Numbered from the stretch's first letter, positions 34,148 to 42,829 are shown. The stretch: DNA of 64,000 bases from Candidatus Bathyarchaeota archaeon (GCA_029881805.1 JAOULW010000004.1:1-64000); one strand, 5' to 3'. Notes: generated by a model from the letters alone, not told the origin. Numbers and translations are program-made.

Positions 34148-35268
34148 TATATTTGTTCCTCCAACATCTCAATAAAAGCTTCAATCCTTGTTCTGAGCTG
34201 TGCAGTTCCGCTTAAGGAGTGGTCCCACTCAAGGCACAAGACTGGTAAACCATCCTCCTCTCTGAGTTCCTCAGCCAATAAAGGAGCATCAAAAGAATGG
34301 ACATCGCAAAACTTCAGAGAAAAGATGAGGACGCCTTCCACATCAAAAAGCTTAGCCATCTCCCTTGTATGTCTAAACCTTTCCTCGGAAGAATACATGA
34401 AAGAGCTTGGAATCTTGTGCAAATATCGTTCTGTAATGGCCGTCATAGGTTCCTCCTCCTCATTGACCAAGTCCCAAAAGTACCGCGAACCTGTGCAAAG
34501 GTCATCCGCAACAACGGAGCCACCAACGCTCTCGATGAGCCTCAAAAGTTCCGAGTTATCCATGATACTGCCTGAAACAAGCAGTCTAACACCTTCTTTG
34601 GGTACGTCTTCCCGTGTGTCAATTTCCTCCAGCAATACTTGCAGGAGCTTGTTATGTTCTTCCTTCGGAGTCATCATACTTGACAAGACAATTTCAAGGG
34701 CTTCGCTCCCGAGCACTAGTGGAGGATTGCCTTTTCTCAGGTCATAAACCTGTCTTAGTAGCCTTCTGTTTTCGTTAAATGTTCTGATGGTACTCCTCAG
34801 ATTTTCCTCGGAAATTTCAACTTTGAAGCTCTTCATTAGCCATTCTCTAAACTTCTCGAGTTCATCACGAAAGAATCTTCGCGAGTTTTCATTAGTGCTG
34901 TGGGGTGTGTTTATGAAATATGCTTTGGGAATTGTTGTGTAACGTCTCCAAAGGTCGTAAATCTTTTTTTGATTGTCGCAAGAGTGTGAAAAAACATATC
35001 CGTCTAAACTGCTATATTCTCCTTTGAGCGCGTTGTTGAAGCAGCTTTTAGCGAAAGAGCAAACATTTGTGGATACGTGAACGTCAGCTAATTTTGGAGG
35101 TTCAAGGCTTCCAAGAATTCGAATTGGAAGTATTTCGCCGGCAGAAATGATCTCTTCAGGCGTGTAGGAGCAAGTGTATCCTAGAACTGGCCTTTTTAGG
35201 CGTTTCCATTCGCTGATGAATTTGTTGTTAGCGGAGATTAAAGTTCTAATCAGTTTCAATGACTCCAT
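34147..35268 (-). CDS. BcrC-like subunit, second paralogue
   Basis: 373 residues, close in length and layout to the bzdN product: opening PEEIISAGEILPIRILGS, Cys 70 and 76, SCDNQ at 97, LCTGSRY and KFCDVHS. The conserved Cys positions are retained, so it should be functional. It is the upstream gene of a two-gene unit with the BcrB-like gene, in the same order as bzdN-bzdO. Substrate may be another aromatic or a 2-hydroxyacyl-CoA. Confidence 0.77.
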   Translation of the reverse strand: MESLKLIRTLISANNKFISEWKRLKRPVLGYTCSYTPEEIISAGEILPIRILGSLEPPKLADVHVSTNVCSFAKSCFNNALKGEYSSLDGYVFSHSCDNQKKIYDLWRRYTTIPKAYFINTPHSTNENSRRFFRDELEKFREWLMKSFKVEISEENLRSTIRTFNENRRLLRQVYDLRKGNPPLVLGSEALEIVLSSMMTPKEEHNKLLQVLLEEIDTREDVPKEGVRLLVSGSIMDNSELLRLIESVGGSVVADDLCTGSRYFWDLVNEEEEPMTAITERYLHKIPSSFMYSSEERFRHTREMAKLFDVEGVLIFSLKFCDVHSFDAPLLAEELREEDGLPVLCLEWDHSLSGTAQLRTRIEAFIEMLEEQI

Positions 35269-35408
35269 TAAACTTCCATCTTTCAGATTTATTGCTAATG
35301 CCCGAGAATCGTATTAATACTTTTCACAATGTAGAAGTAGAAATCATCGCGTGAGATGTCACTTAAGCCTCAAAGAACTAGAGGTTCCAAACACATGAAG
35401 CTCTAACT

Positions 35409-36356
35409 CTACCTTTTCAGATAGCTACTCTCCAAACCCTTCAAGAGATTAGTCAGAGCATAATTAACAGGTGTCTTGATTCCGTATCGTTTTCCATAAG
35501 CCACTATGGCGCCGCTTAAGAAATCTACTTCAGTCATCGCCTTGTTCTCAACGTCAACCAACATAGAAGGCTTATGGGCCCCACCCTTCGCTAGATAGTT
35601 GACAAATGTATTGAGTGCATTTTCGCCGAAGTCATGACCATCCGCTTTGGCTACTGCGAGTCCCTCCTCTAACACTCTTGTTGCCAAGCCGCCCGTAAAC
35701 TCAAAATCCATCGCTTCTTTCATTGTTTGTCGTGTCAAAGCGCAGATGGAACATAGAGCAGAGTTCAAGATTGCCTTCTCCCATATGTGCTTCTTAATAT
35801 TGGGAGCCTCATCTGTTTTCAATCCGCAAGTTGTGAGTATGTCCGAAATCCGCTTAGTCGTCTCATCGGTTGTGTACAGACCATTCTTGAAAGCGCCAAT
35901 GTAATTGGGAGGTTGAAACCAATTCATCCTTACGTCTCCGGGGTTTGCCAGGTTTCCAGCGTAGTTGACGATCACTCGATAGGCAGTGTCAATTTTCAAA
36001 GTCTCAGCAATCAGGCGCTCGTTATCTATTCCGTTTTGAAAGCTGACAATCTTCATCTTCGGTGTATACATGGGTTTAATCTCAGCCAAGACATTCTTCA
36101 GAAAACAAGCCTTTGTAGTGATAAAAATAATGTCTGGCTCAAACTTGGTCAGTTCAGTCAACGAACCTACAACTTTGTCAAATTTGAATGACAGTTCCCT
36201 GATCCCAGAAACCTTCATACCCTCTTTACTGATTTGTATGAGCAGTTCTTTGGCTATGTCCTCCAAAATCACGTCCATGCCGCTTTTACCTAAATGAGTG
36301 GCTAAAATCGATCCAACAGGACCCAAGCCGATGACTCCGATTGTCGGTTTATCCAT
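35409..36356 (-). CDS. Ketopantoate reductase family protein (PanE/ApbA-like)
   Basis: 315 residues with the NAD(P) motif GVIGLGPVGSILA at the N-terminus, FQNGIDNE and a C-terminal helical domain with the conserved catalytic Lys region (KKHIWEKAILNS). Reduces 2-oxo acids, classically ketopantoate in CoA biosynthesis. ATG 36356 is chosen (GAGGTG five bases upstream) over an upstream GTG. The context of acyl-CoA genes allows either CoA synthesis or 2-oxoacid reduction feeding the adjacent dehydratase-like pair. Confidence 0.8.
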   Translation of the reverse strand: MDKPTIGVIGLGPVGSILATHLGKSGMDVILEDIAKELLIQISKEGMKVSGIRELSFKFDKVVGSLTELTKFEPDIIFITTKACFLKNVLAEIKPMYTPKMKIVSFQNGIDNERLIAETLKIDTAYRVIVNYAGNLANPGDVRMNWFQPPNYIGAFKNGLYTTDETTKRISDILTTCGLKTDEAPNIKKHIWEKAILNSALCSICALTRQTMKEAMDFEFTGGLATRVLEEGLAVAKADGHDFGENALNTFVNYLAKGGAHKPSMLVDVENKAMTEVDFLSGAIVAYGKRYGIKTPVNYALTNLLKGLESSYLKR

Positions 36357-36535
36357 GGTCACACCTCAATTTTACAGGTTGTATCTGTATTGTGCTGAAT
36401 ACCATTTAAAAAGATATTTGAGTCAAACCGTCTGTTTGCGTCGTAAAACAGAGTGAGTCGCGCTAGGAACTGTGATTTGAAAGAGTCACTTCCGCACTGT
36501 TAACAGCAGAGATCATCAAATTACATAGTATCAGA

Positions 36536-36886
36536 CTATTGTTCGAAGGAGCTTTCTTTTTCGTTGTCTAAGATTGCCTTCAATATTTTCTGATATATCT
36601 TCATGTCGGAAACATTTACTAGTGGAATTTGGAGGCTTTTGTCGATTTCATAGAGCTTCTCGAATTTTGGGAATTTTGCGTAGCAGATTTGGCTTATTGG
36701 GAATTCCTTGTTTTTTATTTCTTGTTCGAAGGATTTTTCGTATACTTCTAGGCACAGTAGGTAGCCGTTTATCCAGTAGAGCCTGTTGACTCCGTAAGTT
36801 GTGGCGCACCATACGATGTCGCCGACGGAGCGTTTGTCTAAGCCAAAAACGGTGATTTTCCGTGTTGGAGCGATTTCCACATCCAT
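36536..36886 (-). CDS. Conserved small protein co-transcribed with XPF, unknown function
   Basis: 116 residues, not recognised. Alternating hydrophobic strands (KITVFGLDKRS, RLYWINGYLLCLEVY) suggest a small alpha/beta protein without catalytic motifs. It starts six bases after the XPF stop, so it is co-transcribed and may be a partner of the nuclease. Confidence 0.6.
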   Translation of the reverse strand: MDVEIAPTRKITVFGLDKRSVGDIVWCATTYGVNRLYWINGYLLCLEVYEKSFEQEIKNKEFPISQICYAKFPKFEKLYEIDKSLQIPLVNVSDMKIYQKILKAILDNEKESSFEQ

Positions 36887-36892
36887 GTTCTT

Positions 36893-37600
36893 TCACTCTT
36901 CGAACGGTGTGCTCAGCACCTCTTTAACTTTGCTGCTTATTTTTGGGCCTAGGCCGTATACTGCTTTTGGCCATTCGTCCACGTTTGTTAGAGCTTTCAT
37001 TGGGGTTTTGTAGGATTTGAGGATGGCTGTGGCTTTTTCTTTTCCTATGTTGGGGAGGCTGGCAATGAAGTATATTTGGGCGTCTGGTGTGGTTTCTACT
37101 TTCTTGATTGGATGGACTGTTGGGATTCGCTTTTCTACGATTTGTTCTTGGCGGGCAGCAACGTAGAGGAAGTCGATGGTTTCTTTGTATGAGGTTGTAT
37201 TGATTATTGCTATGCCGTTTTTTGCGAGGTTGAACATTGCTCCCCAGACGGATACGGCCTGGATTCTGCTGAACTTGTAGATTATTGGTAGATAGCCTTC
37301 TAGCAAGAGTAGGGATTTAGGATAGACTTCTTTTAGAGTGAACAGTTGGTCGAAGAGGTAGCGGCGAGTGAGTGTGTAGGCGAAGTCTTGAACTGTTTTG
37401 CGTTCCACTGCACACTCGTCGGATAAAATGTAGTCGCCTTTATCTAATGGTTGAATTTTGATTTTGACGTTACGTTCCCTGAGTCCTTTCACTATTTTTG
37501 AGGCTGTGTTGGCTTCGCGGCTGTCGATGATTACTGTTGGTTCTTGCTGGTCGTTTTTCTTTTCTTTTAGGTATGGAACTAGGGTTTCGGTTTCAGACAT
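36893..37600 (-). CDS. xpf: XPF/Mus81-family structure-specific nuclease, short archaeal form
   Basis: 235 residues: nuclease domain with IIDSREA (about 24-30), the VERKTVQD signature (65-72) and a C-terminal double helix-hairpin-helix (SLPNIGKEKA and VYGLGPKIS). It cuts 3'-flaps and branched DNA as a dimer, in crenarchaea with PCNA. It lacks the helicase half found in euryarchaeal Hef, which supports a TACK origin. Confidence 0.88.
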   Translation of the reverse strand: MSETETLVPYLKEKKNDQQEPTVIIDSREANTASKIVKGLRERNVKIKIQPLDKGDYILSDECAVERKTVQDFAYTLTRRYLFDQLFTLKEVYPKSLLLLEGYLPIIYKFSRIQAVSVWGAMFNLAKNGIAIINTTSYKETIDFLYVAARQEQIVEKRIPTVHPIKKVETTPDAQIYFIASLPNIGKEKATAILKSYKTPMKALTNVDEWPKAVYGLGPKISSKVKEVLSTPFEE

Positions 37601-37952
37601 GAACTCAACTCGGTGTCAAGCTATTACGACATGAGAACTATTGGCTTCTTACTCATAAAACTTGAGCATTTATTGCATGAGGGTTTTGTCGTGTTCCCTA
37701 GAGCCGTAACTTCTCAAACGTTACGGTCGGCGCCAAAGTTTTTGTTTATTTTGGCTCCGCAGTCAGCCATGTGCTTTTGTCGTCCTTTGCCGGAAGGTCA
37801 AACGTGACGCTGTAGCTTCCGTCTTAACCGGACAGGTCTGGCAAACATGAGTGTTTAGAATCAGTTAACATTCAGCATCGCCGCACTAATTCTTAAAGTT
37901 TTTTCGAGCGAAGTACAAGTTGGCGCAGGGGTTTTCTATAGACTGAGCATTA
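37601..37952. other. Intergenic region with a possible gene fragment
   Basis: 352 bases without an intact gene. On the minus strand 37746-37823 encodes a 25-residue end (DGSYSVTFDLPAKDD, then TWLTAEPK and a stop) that reads like the end of a secreted Ig-like domain but is cut by a stop directly upstream. The remainder shows nothing recognisable. Confidence 0.4.
37746..37823 (-). pseudogene. Possible C-terminal fragment of a surface protein
   Basis: 26 codons ending in TAA, with a pattern of alternating hydrophobic and polar residues typical of a beta-sandwich strand; an in-frame TAA stands just before it. It lies next to the Ig-like module cluster, so it may be debris of another copy. Very short, so chance is possible. 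Confidence 0.25.
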
Positions 37953-38192
37953 CTAGTCTTGCTTAGAAGCATTCTTCTTCCTCTGCGCAGTTTCTCTGCG
38001 CTTGTTAAGCTGGTAAATACCGCAGGCTATCATGAGGATGCCAATTGCGACTGCTAATATCCCCCAAGGCAGTTCAAGCAAACCGATGCACACAAGGACG
38101 GCTCCCACGAGAATAGGTACACCGACTGTGAGGCCTCCCCTTCTCAGCAGAAGACCCATGAGGTCATAGATTTCGGACTCCTCTTCAGTCAG
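37953..38192 (-). CDS. Small two-helix membrane protein, probable CTG start
   Basis: 79 residues from CTG 38192 or 68 from ATG 38159. Two adjacent membrane segments (VGVPILVGAVLVCIGLLEL and GILAVAIGILMIACGIYQ) then a Lys/Arg-rich tail. The CTG has GGTG exactly seven bases upstream and adds TEEESEIYDLMG, which resembles the N-termini of the four-helix proteins in this cluster (SEEMHLYNLS). The ATG has no ribosome site. Function unknown. Confidence 0.55.
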   Translation of the reverse strand: MTEEESEIYDLMGLLLRRGGLTVGVPILVGAVLVCIGLLELPWGILAVAIGILMIACGIYQLNKRRETAQRKKNASKQD

Positions 38193-38219
38193 CCTTTAAC
38201 ACCTCTTCATTTTCTTTCA

Positions 38220-38573
38220 TTAGAACCCCATTAAAATCCATATCGAAAGTATGCTTAGAAGTATAGGAATGCTTAGTATGCCTCTTATTGGAGGGGGCCA
38301 CACAAGGGCCATTGCAATGGAGAAACAAACCGTTGAGGAAGTTATAACAGCAGATACAAGCGGTAATTCGCTGAATGTTGCCCAAAGATCAATAGCTGAT
38401 TTAAGCCAGAGAATAGGATTCACATAGGCAAAGGTCATGTAAAGAGCTAGAGAAAGAATGGGCAACATTCCCCTTATGTAGCTGTGGAAGACTTCACCTG
38501 TATAGATGTAGGCTGCCCCGATGGCGAGCATTGTCCCAATGAAGTCTCCCGTTGGCGGTATTTCTCCCGTCAT
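38220..38573 (-). CDS. Membrane protein of unknown function
   Basis: 117 residues with about four membrane segments (MLPILSLALYMTFAYV, VSAVITSSTVCFSIAMALV, ILSIPILLSILSIWILMGF). No family recognised; faintly holin-like in size and hydrophobicity but without supporting context. Part of a seven-gene minus-strand run. Confidence 0.55.
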   Translation of the reverse strand: MTGEIPPTGDFIGTMLAIGAAYIYTGEVFHSYIRGMLPILSLALYMTFAYVNPILWLKSAIDLWATFSELPLVSAVITSSTVCFSIAMALVWPPPIRGILSIPILLSILSIWILMGF

Positions 38574-38608
38574 GGTCTATAAGTACCCCAAATATCTCGC
38601 GAAAGACA

Positions 38609-39067
38609 TTACCATTTGCCGGAGGAGAGTTTATTAAATGCTTCTTTAAAGTGAAACATTAAGAAAATCCATATCGCGAACCAAAGAACCCCAGTTAGCA
38701 ACAAAAGGTTGTTTTCATCAAACCATGGAGCTAATGCAAAATAAGTGATGCTGAGAATTGCTCCTAGGAGAGAAATAGCCAATAACGTGAGTGATATTCG
38801 GCCTAATAATCTTCTAGCTCCGCGGTTTATAGGTTGTCTCGCCTTGCGGCTATACAAAACTTCGAAAGACAAGAAAATCGTCGTAGGCATAGCAATTGCA
38901 AAAGGTATCCCAAAATATATCAGGATGTGCAATGGCGATAAAGACGACTGATTTCTTCCGAAGTAAACAAACGCAGCCAGCAAAATGTATGTTACTATGA
39001 GTGCTGGGATTACGGAAAGATTAAGAAGATGCCGTTCTTCGTCAGGTGAAAGCTCTGTCGTTTTCAT
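38609..39067 (-). CDS. Four-helix membrane protein, paralogue A
   Basis: 152 residues, four membrane segments. The N-terminus (DEERHLLNLSVIP) and the end (LTGVLWFAIWIFLMFHFKEA then KLSSGKW) match the protein at 40275 (EEMHLYNLSLVP; LSGITWFAVWIILF; KLSQGTW). The gene begins one base after the Ig-like gene ends, so each large gene is followed by one of these. Function unknown. Confidence 0.65.
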   Translation of the reverse strand: MKTTELSPDEERHLLNLSVIPALIVTYILLAAFVYFGRNQSSLSPLHILIYFGIPFAIAMPTTIFLSFEVLYSRKARQPINRGARRLLGRISLTLLAISLLGAILSITYFALAPWFDENNLLLLTGVLWFAIWIFLMFHFKEAFNKLSSGKW

Positions 39068-40273
39068 CTAAATCCACCCAAGATACCTAAGCAACGCAAG
39101 TATTGCAATGGAAAAGTCTACTCCACATTCCACATAGTCTATGAGGGTTCTGATGGGTCTGAGAATGGCTGCATAATTAATCATTTTTGTAGTTGTCAGC
39201 ATTATGGTGGATATTGCTGGACTGAATATTAAGGTCTTCAATGCTTTGACAAAGGCTTCTCCGATATTAGTTGCAATTGCGATTAGTCCCATTAATATTT
39301 CAGCGATTCCAGCTGCAAGCATTTTGAGTGAGCCTTCGGTTGCTCTAAAGAATTCTGCCAAGAATAGTGCATAGTGAAACGCACCTTTTATTATTTCCGC
39401 TAATAGTCCTCCTGCCCAATTCCAGATTGACAGCCCTTTTGCTATAGTGTATGAGATGAAAACTCCCATAAAATCTAAAATTACTTCATCCCATATTTCA
39501 GCTACTACATTTGCAAATAATTCTAGTCCTTCCCAGTTCCATGTCTCTCCGAAAGGCAGTAGTGGGTTGAAGCCTACGTCTATGGTTGGATTCACGTTTA
39601 TTTTTACACGCAAACGATACCATGGGTACCACCAGCTGAACTCGTGCCATATGCTGAGCCATCCGCCTTCTTCGGCTTCAGCCTGCATTTCCTCAGGAGT
39701 CTTTGTTGGTGTTAAGGTGTCTGTTGATGGAGGTGAAACCGTGAGGCGAGTGACGTTGCATGACGGCTTATACTTAGAGTAGATTGTTGTGCAGACTGGA
39801 TAGGTGCCGTTAGACGTTTGATGATAACTTGTGACGCTGCCTGCCATCCAACCTCCAAAAGCAATTTGAATGTCATACGTGGTTGCGGTGTCATTTTCAG
39901 GCAGCAAACTCATCTCTAGATAGAAAAGACCCATTTCGTCTGTACTAATCCAGGTATAAACGCTTCCGTTAACCGAAATCGTGAGTTGCAATCCCCCCTC
40001 TTCATGGACATTTTCGAGCTTTCCATAGAATACGTGCACATTGCTTGTGTCTTGTTTCTGCACAATGCAATTAAGTCTGGTTTCCAATGATACAGTTAAG
40101 CTAACATAGCTTATCGCCACAATGTCCGCATTATCGACCGTTACGGTAAAAGCGTAATATCCATTATTTACGTTGTAATAATGATTTGACAAGACCGCAT
40201 AACCACGCGAGTTAGCCCTAATGATTGTTTGATTATCACCAAACAATCTTAGAAATGATCCAAAATAGAAAGC
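39068..40273 (-). CDS. Ig-like/membrane protein, 5'-truncated paralogue
   Basis: About 400 residues paralogous to the protein at 40727: strand-rich extracellular-type region, then TPEEMQAEAEEGGWLSIWHEF, WWYPWYRLRVKI and about three C-terminal membrane segments ending ALLRYLGWI. The frame is open to 40474, but the first 66 codons overlap the 3' end of the upstream membrane gene and show no similarity to the paralogue. The paralogue has about 86 extra N-terminal residues with an Ig-like strand set. This copy has no start codon at the junction (GTA, CGT, GGT), so its 5' end looks deleted; it may be a pseudogene. Confidence 0.55.
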   Translation of the reverse strand, partial: AFYFGSFLRLFGDNQTIIRANSRGYAVLSNHYYNVNNGYYAFTVTVDNADIVAISYVSLTVSLETRLNCIVQKQDTSNVHVFYGKLENVHEEGGLQLTISVNGSVYTWISTDEMGLFYLEMSLLPENDTATTYDIQIAFGGWMAGSVTSYHQTSNGTYPVCTTIYSKYKPSCNVTRLTVSPPSTDTLTPTKTPEEMQAEAEEGGWLSIWHEFSWWYPWYRLRVKINVNPTIDVGFNPLLPFGETWNWEGLELFANVVAEIWDEVILDFMGVFISYTIAKGLSIWNWAGGLLAEIIKGAFHYALFLAEFFRATEGSLKMLAAGIAEILMGLIAIATNIGEAFVKALKTLIFSPAISTIMLTTTKMINYAAILRPIRTLIDYVECGVDFSIAILALLRYLGWI

Positions 40274-40274
40274 A

Positions 40275-40715
40275 TTACCACGTACCTTGAGAGAGTTTGT
40301 CAAACCTTTGCTTGAGACTAATGAATAAAATAATCCATACAGCAAACCAAGTGATGCCTGAGAGAAGTAATGTGGTTGATTCACTAATCCACAGGAACTG
40401 TAAGCTTTTGAATAAAGTTGCAAGTGCGATAAATAGTGCAAAACCTGTTGTCGTGAGGATTGTTCGTCCAACAAAACGTTTCAAGTTAAATGGCTTGTTC
40501 GTTTTTTTCTTATAGAGCATTTCAAATGAAAAAAAGATAGTATCTATTATAAGTATCCAAAAGGGTATTGCGAACCATAAGAAATCCCAGATTGTTCCCA
40601 GAAGATTGTTATGTAATGAATAAACGAATACAAATAGGAAAACTACGAAAATCATGCCTGCAGGAACTAACGACAGATTGTATAGATGCATTTCCTCACT
40701 TGATCTCATTTTCAT
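40275..40715 (-). CDS. Four-helix membrane protein, paralogue B
   Basis: 146 residues with four membrane segments (MIFVVFLFVFVYSL, FLWFAIPFWILIIDTIFFSFEMLY, ILTTTGFALFIALATLF, GITWFAVWIILFISL). Clear paralogue of the protein at 38609. It lies 11 bases after the Ig-like gene at 40727 and runs straight into the truncated copy. Confidence 0.65.
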   Translation of the reverse strand: MKMRSSEEMHLYNLSLVPAGMIFVVFLFVFVYSLHNNLLGTIWDFLWFAIPFWILIIDTIFFSFEMLYKKKTNKPFNLKRFVGRTILTTTGFALFIALATLFKSLQFLWISESTTLLLSGITWFAVWIILFISLKQRFDKLSQGTW

Positions 40716-40726
40716 CCCACATTCCT

Positions 40727-42181
40727 TTATATTCTCCCAAGATATCTTAACAATGCCAGTATCGCTATGGGAAAATCGACAAAGACCGATTCAACGTAGT
40801 CCACTGGAGTTCTTATGATTTGAAGGGGCGCAGCTAGAGGTATCATTCCATTAGTTGTTAACATTATAGCTGCCCATGCAGGACCACATATAATACTAAA
40901 TAAAGCTTTGACAAATGCTTCACCTACATGCGTGGCTAAGGCTATGAAACCCATCAAGAAATTGGCGATTGATGTTGCTAGCATCTTCGCAGGATCATTC
41001 CAACCTATCCACAGAAACCCATATTGAACCAATGCCTTAACTCCTTCTGCAATTAGTCCAGCCGCCAAGTTCCAGATTGATAACCCCTTTGCTATAGCGT
41101 ACGAGATAAAGACTCCCATGAAGTCTAATATTATGTCTTCCCATATTTCCTCTAGGACACCAGCAAATGTGTCCAGTCCTTGCCAGAAGTATGTTTCCCC
41201 CCCTGGAAGTATTGGATTGAAACCTATGTCTATGACCGGGTTTATGCTAATTTTTACATGTAGGCGGTACCATGGGTACCACCAGCCAAACTCGTGCCAA
41301 ATGCTTAGCCACTCGCCTTGTTCGGCTTCAGCTTGCATTTCCTCCGGAGTCTTTGTTGGTGCTAGGGTGTCTGTTGATTGCGGCGAAACCGTCAGGGACG
41401 TGGTGTTGCTGCTTGGCTTATACTCATAGTAGAAGGTTGTGCAGACGGCAAGAGTGCTGTTAGACGTGTGATGATAACTGGTCACGCTCTGCGGTTCTTC
41501 ACCCTCAAAAACGGCTTCTAGAGAGTACGTGGCTGCTGAAGCGTTTTCAGGCTGCAAATCCAGCTTCAGGCTGAAGAAGCCAGTCCCATTGGTTAAGGCA
41601 GTTTCTCGCACTGTACCGTTAACAGAAATTTCTATAGGCTTATTGGCGACTCCTTGGCTGTTGCTCAAAAGCCATCCAGAAAGAACATGCAAAGTGTTCG
41701 TGTCTTCTTTCTCCACGCTAAACAGCAATTCTGTTTTGTTCGAAACGGTTAAATCGAAATAGTTTATAGCCAAAATTTCTCCGTCATCAACAGTCACCAA
41801 GAAAGCGTATGGCCCCTCACTTGGAGTAAAACTATAACAATGATTTGGCAAGACTGCCCAGCCAGATCCGTTTGTTGTCAATGGGTCACCAATAAGAGAA
41901 GTAGAGTTGTTGGCAAAAGACTTGTAAAACCTTACCGTAGCACTTGCCCAGGGGCTAGAAGAACTCATATTAGTGACGTGGGCCAGCAAAGTCACGTAAT
42001 CGCCGGGTTTGAATTCTCTAGGTTCGACATTCAGAAACACGGAAACACGCAGATTCTGGACGACTGCCACGAATCGGGTCTCATTTGAACAGTCATAGCG
42101 TGCGTCGCCCTCAAAAACAGCAACAAAATCTGGAGCTATATCTTCAATTAGTGAAGTATCAAGAACTCTCGCACTCCACAT
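40727..42181 (-). CDS. Ig-like surface protein with C-terminal membrane domain
   Basis: 484 residues. Residues 1-260 are beta-rich with many Asn-x-Ser/Thr sites and repeated phrases on rights such as GDYVTLLAHVTN and GPYAFLVTVDDGEILAIN, typical of Ig-like domains of archaeal surface proteins. Then a conserved linker with TPEEMQAEAEQGEWLSIWHEF and WWYPWYRLHVKI and a C-terminal region with several membrane segments ending ALLRYLGRI. No N-terminal signal peptide is visible; translation starts at an ATG overlapping the upstream stop (TAATG). The export route may depend on the upstream membrane protein. Function unknown. Confidence 0.65.
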   Translation of the reverse strand: MWSARVLDTSLIEDIAPDFVAVFEGDARYDCSNETRFVAVVQNLRVSVFLNVEPREFKPGDYVTLLAHVTNMSSSSPWASATVRFYKSFANNSTSLIGDPLTTNGSGWAVLPNHCYSFTPSEGPYAFLVTVDDGEILAINYFDLTVSNKTELLFSVEKEDTNTLHVLSGWLLSNSQGVANKPIEISVNGTVRETALTNGTGFFSLKLDLQPENASAATYSLEAVFEGEEPQSVTSYHHTSNSTLAVCTTFYYEYKPSSNTTSLTVSPQSTDTLAPTKTPEEMQAEAEQGEWLSIWHEFGWWYPWYRLHVKISINPVIDIGFNPILPGGETYFWQGLDTFAGVLEEIWEDIILDFMGVFISYAIAKGLSIWNLAAGLIAEGVKALVQYGFLWIGWNDPAKMLATSIANFLMGFIALATHVGEAFVKALFSIICGPAWAAIMLTTNGMIPLAAPLQIIRTPVDYVESVFVDFPIAILALLRYLGRI

Positions 42182-42651
42182 TATTCAAATGCCTTCTTAA
42201 GATAAGTGCTAACCTTTCTTGTTCTTGACGTAAATGCAACTAAGACTGAGGGAATGCTTAAGCAGATGCTTAACAAAGGAAGCTGTATCAAATATGATAA
42301 ATGAGAAAAAAGCACGTCAAATAATGCACATAGAGCGTACGTTACTAAAACTGCTTCACCGAAAAGGAGCATGCCTATGAAAACATTTAGTGGTCTAAAA
42401 GACCGTTTCTTGACTCGCTTATAAGCAAACTCAATCAATATGGTTGCTGGAAAGAAATCAACAATATACACAAAAAGAAGTACCATTTTCACAGCGGCGA
42501 AAAGCGATATGCCTGATTTCCTCGCTTCAGAGGTGATATATTCCATGCCAAAGAAGGAGGTGGCAGCAGTATAAATGAACCAGGACATAAAGAGGATTAG
42601 GCCTTCGCGAACCCAGAACTTTTCTTCTTCCGTCCACTCTCTTCTTGACAT
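42181..42651 (-). CDS. Four-helix membrane protein heading the surface-protein cluster
   Basis: 156 residues with about four membrane segments and a highly charged N-terminus (RREWTEEEKFWVREG). Its size and topology resemble the other small membrane proteins here, but sequence similarity to them is weak. TAATG overlap with the next gene couples their translation. Function unknown. Confidence 0.6.
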   Translation of the reverse strand: MSRREWTEEEKFWVREGLILFMSWFIYTAATSFFGMEYITSEARKSGISLFAAVKMVLLFVYIVDFFPATILIEFAYKRVKKRSFRPLNVFIGMLLFGEAVLVTYALCALFDVLFSHLSYLIQLPLLSICLSIPSVLVAFTSRTRKVSTYLKKAFE

Positions 42652-42829
42652 GTCCGTGCTCCCCTATTCTCTGATAGTTTTGAGATATATAGCTTGCACG
42701 GCAATACTCCTGTTCACATTAAAAATGCCACATGAAACGATTCAATAACAAGGCATCTGCAAAATGACTATTCAGAAAAGTATTAGATTTCTCAAAAAAA
42801 GTCCAATAAAAATATGGGGGCAGGAAGGT

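Larger units (their letters stand above)
38609..42181 (-). repeat. Tandem duplication of a two-gene module (Ig-like protein + four-helix protein)
   Basis: Two copies of the pair in the same order on the same strand: 40727-42181 with 40275-40715, and 39068-40273 with 38609-39067. Similarity is strongest in the linker (WLSIWHEF, WWYPWYRL) and in the C-terminal ALLRYLG end. The second large gene has lost its 5' end at the junction with the first four-helix gene. Confidence 0.65.

Noticed and set aside
40274-40474. N-terminal 66 codons of the open frame of the truncated Ig-like gene
   Set aside because: They overlap the 3' end of the four-helix membrane gene in another frame and have no similarity to the intact paralogue.
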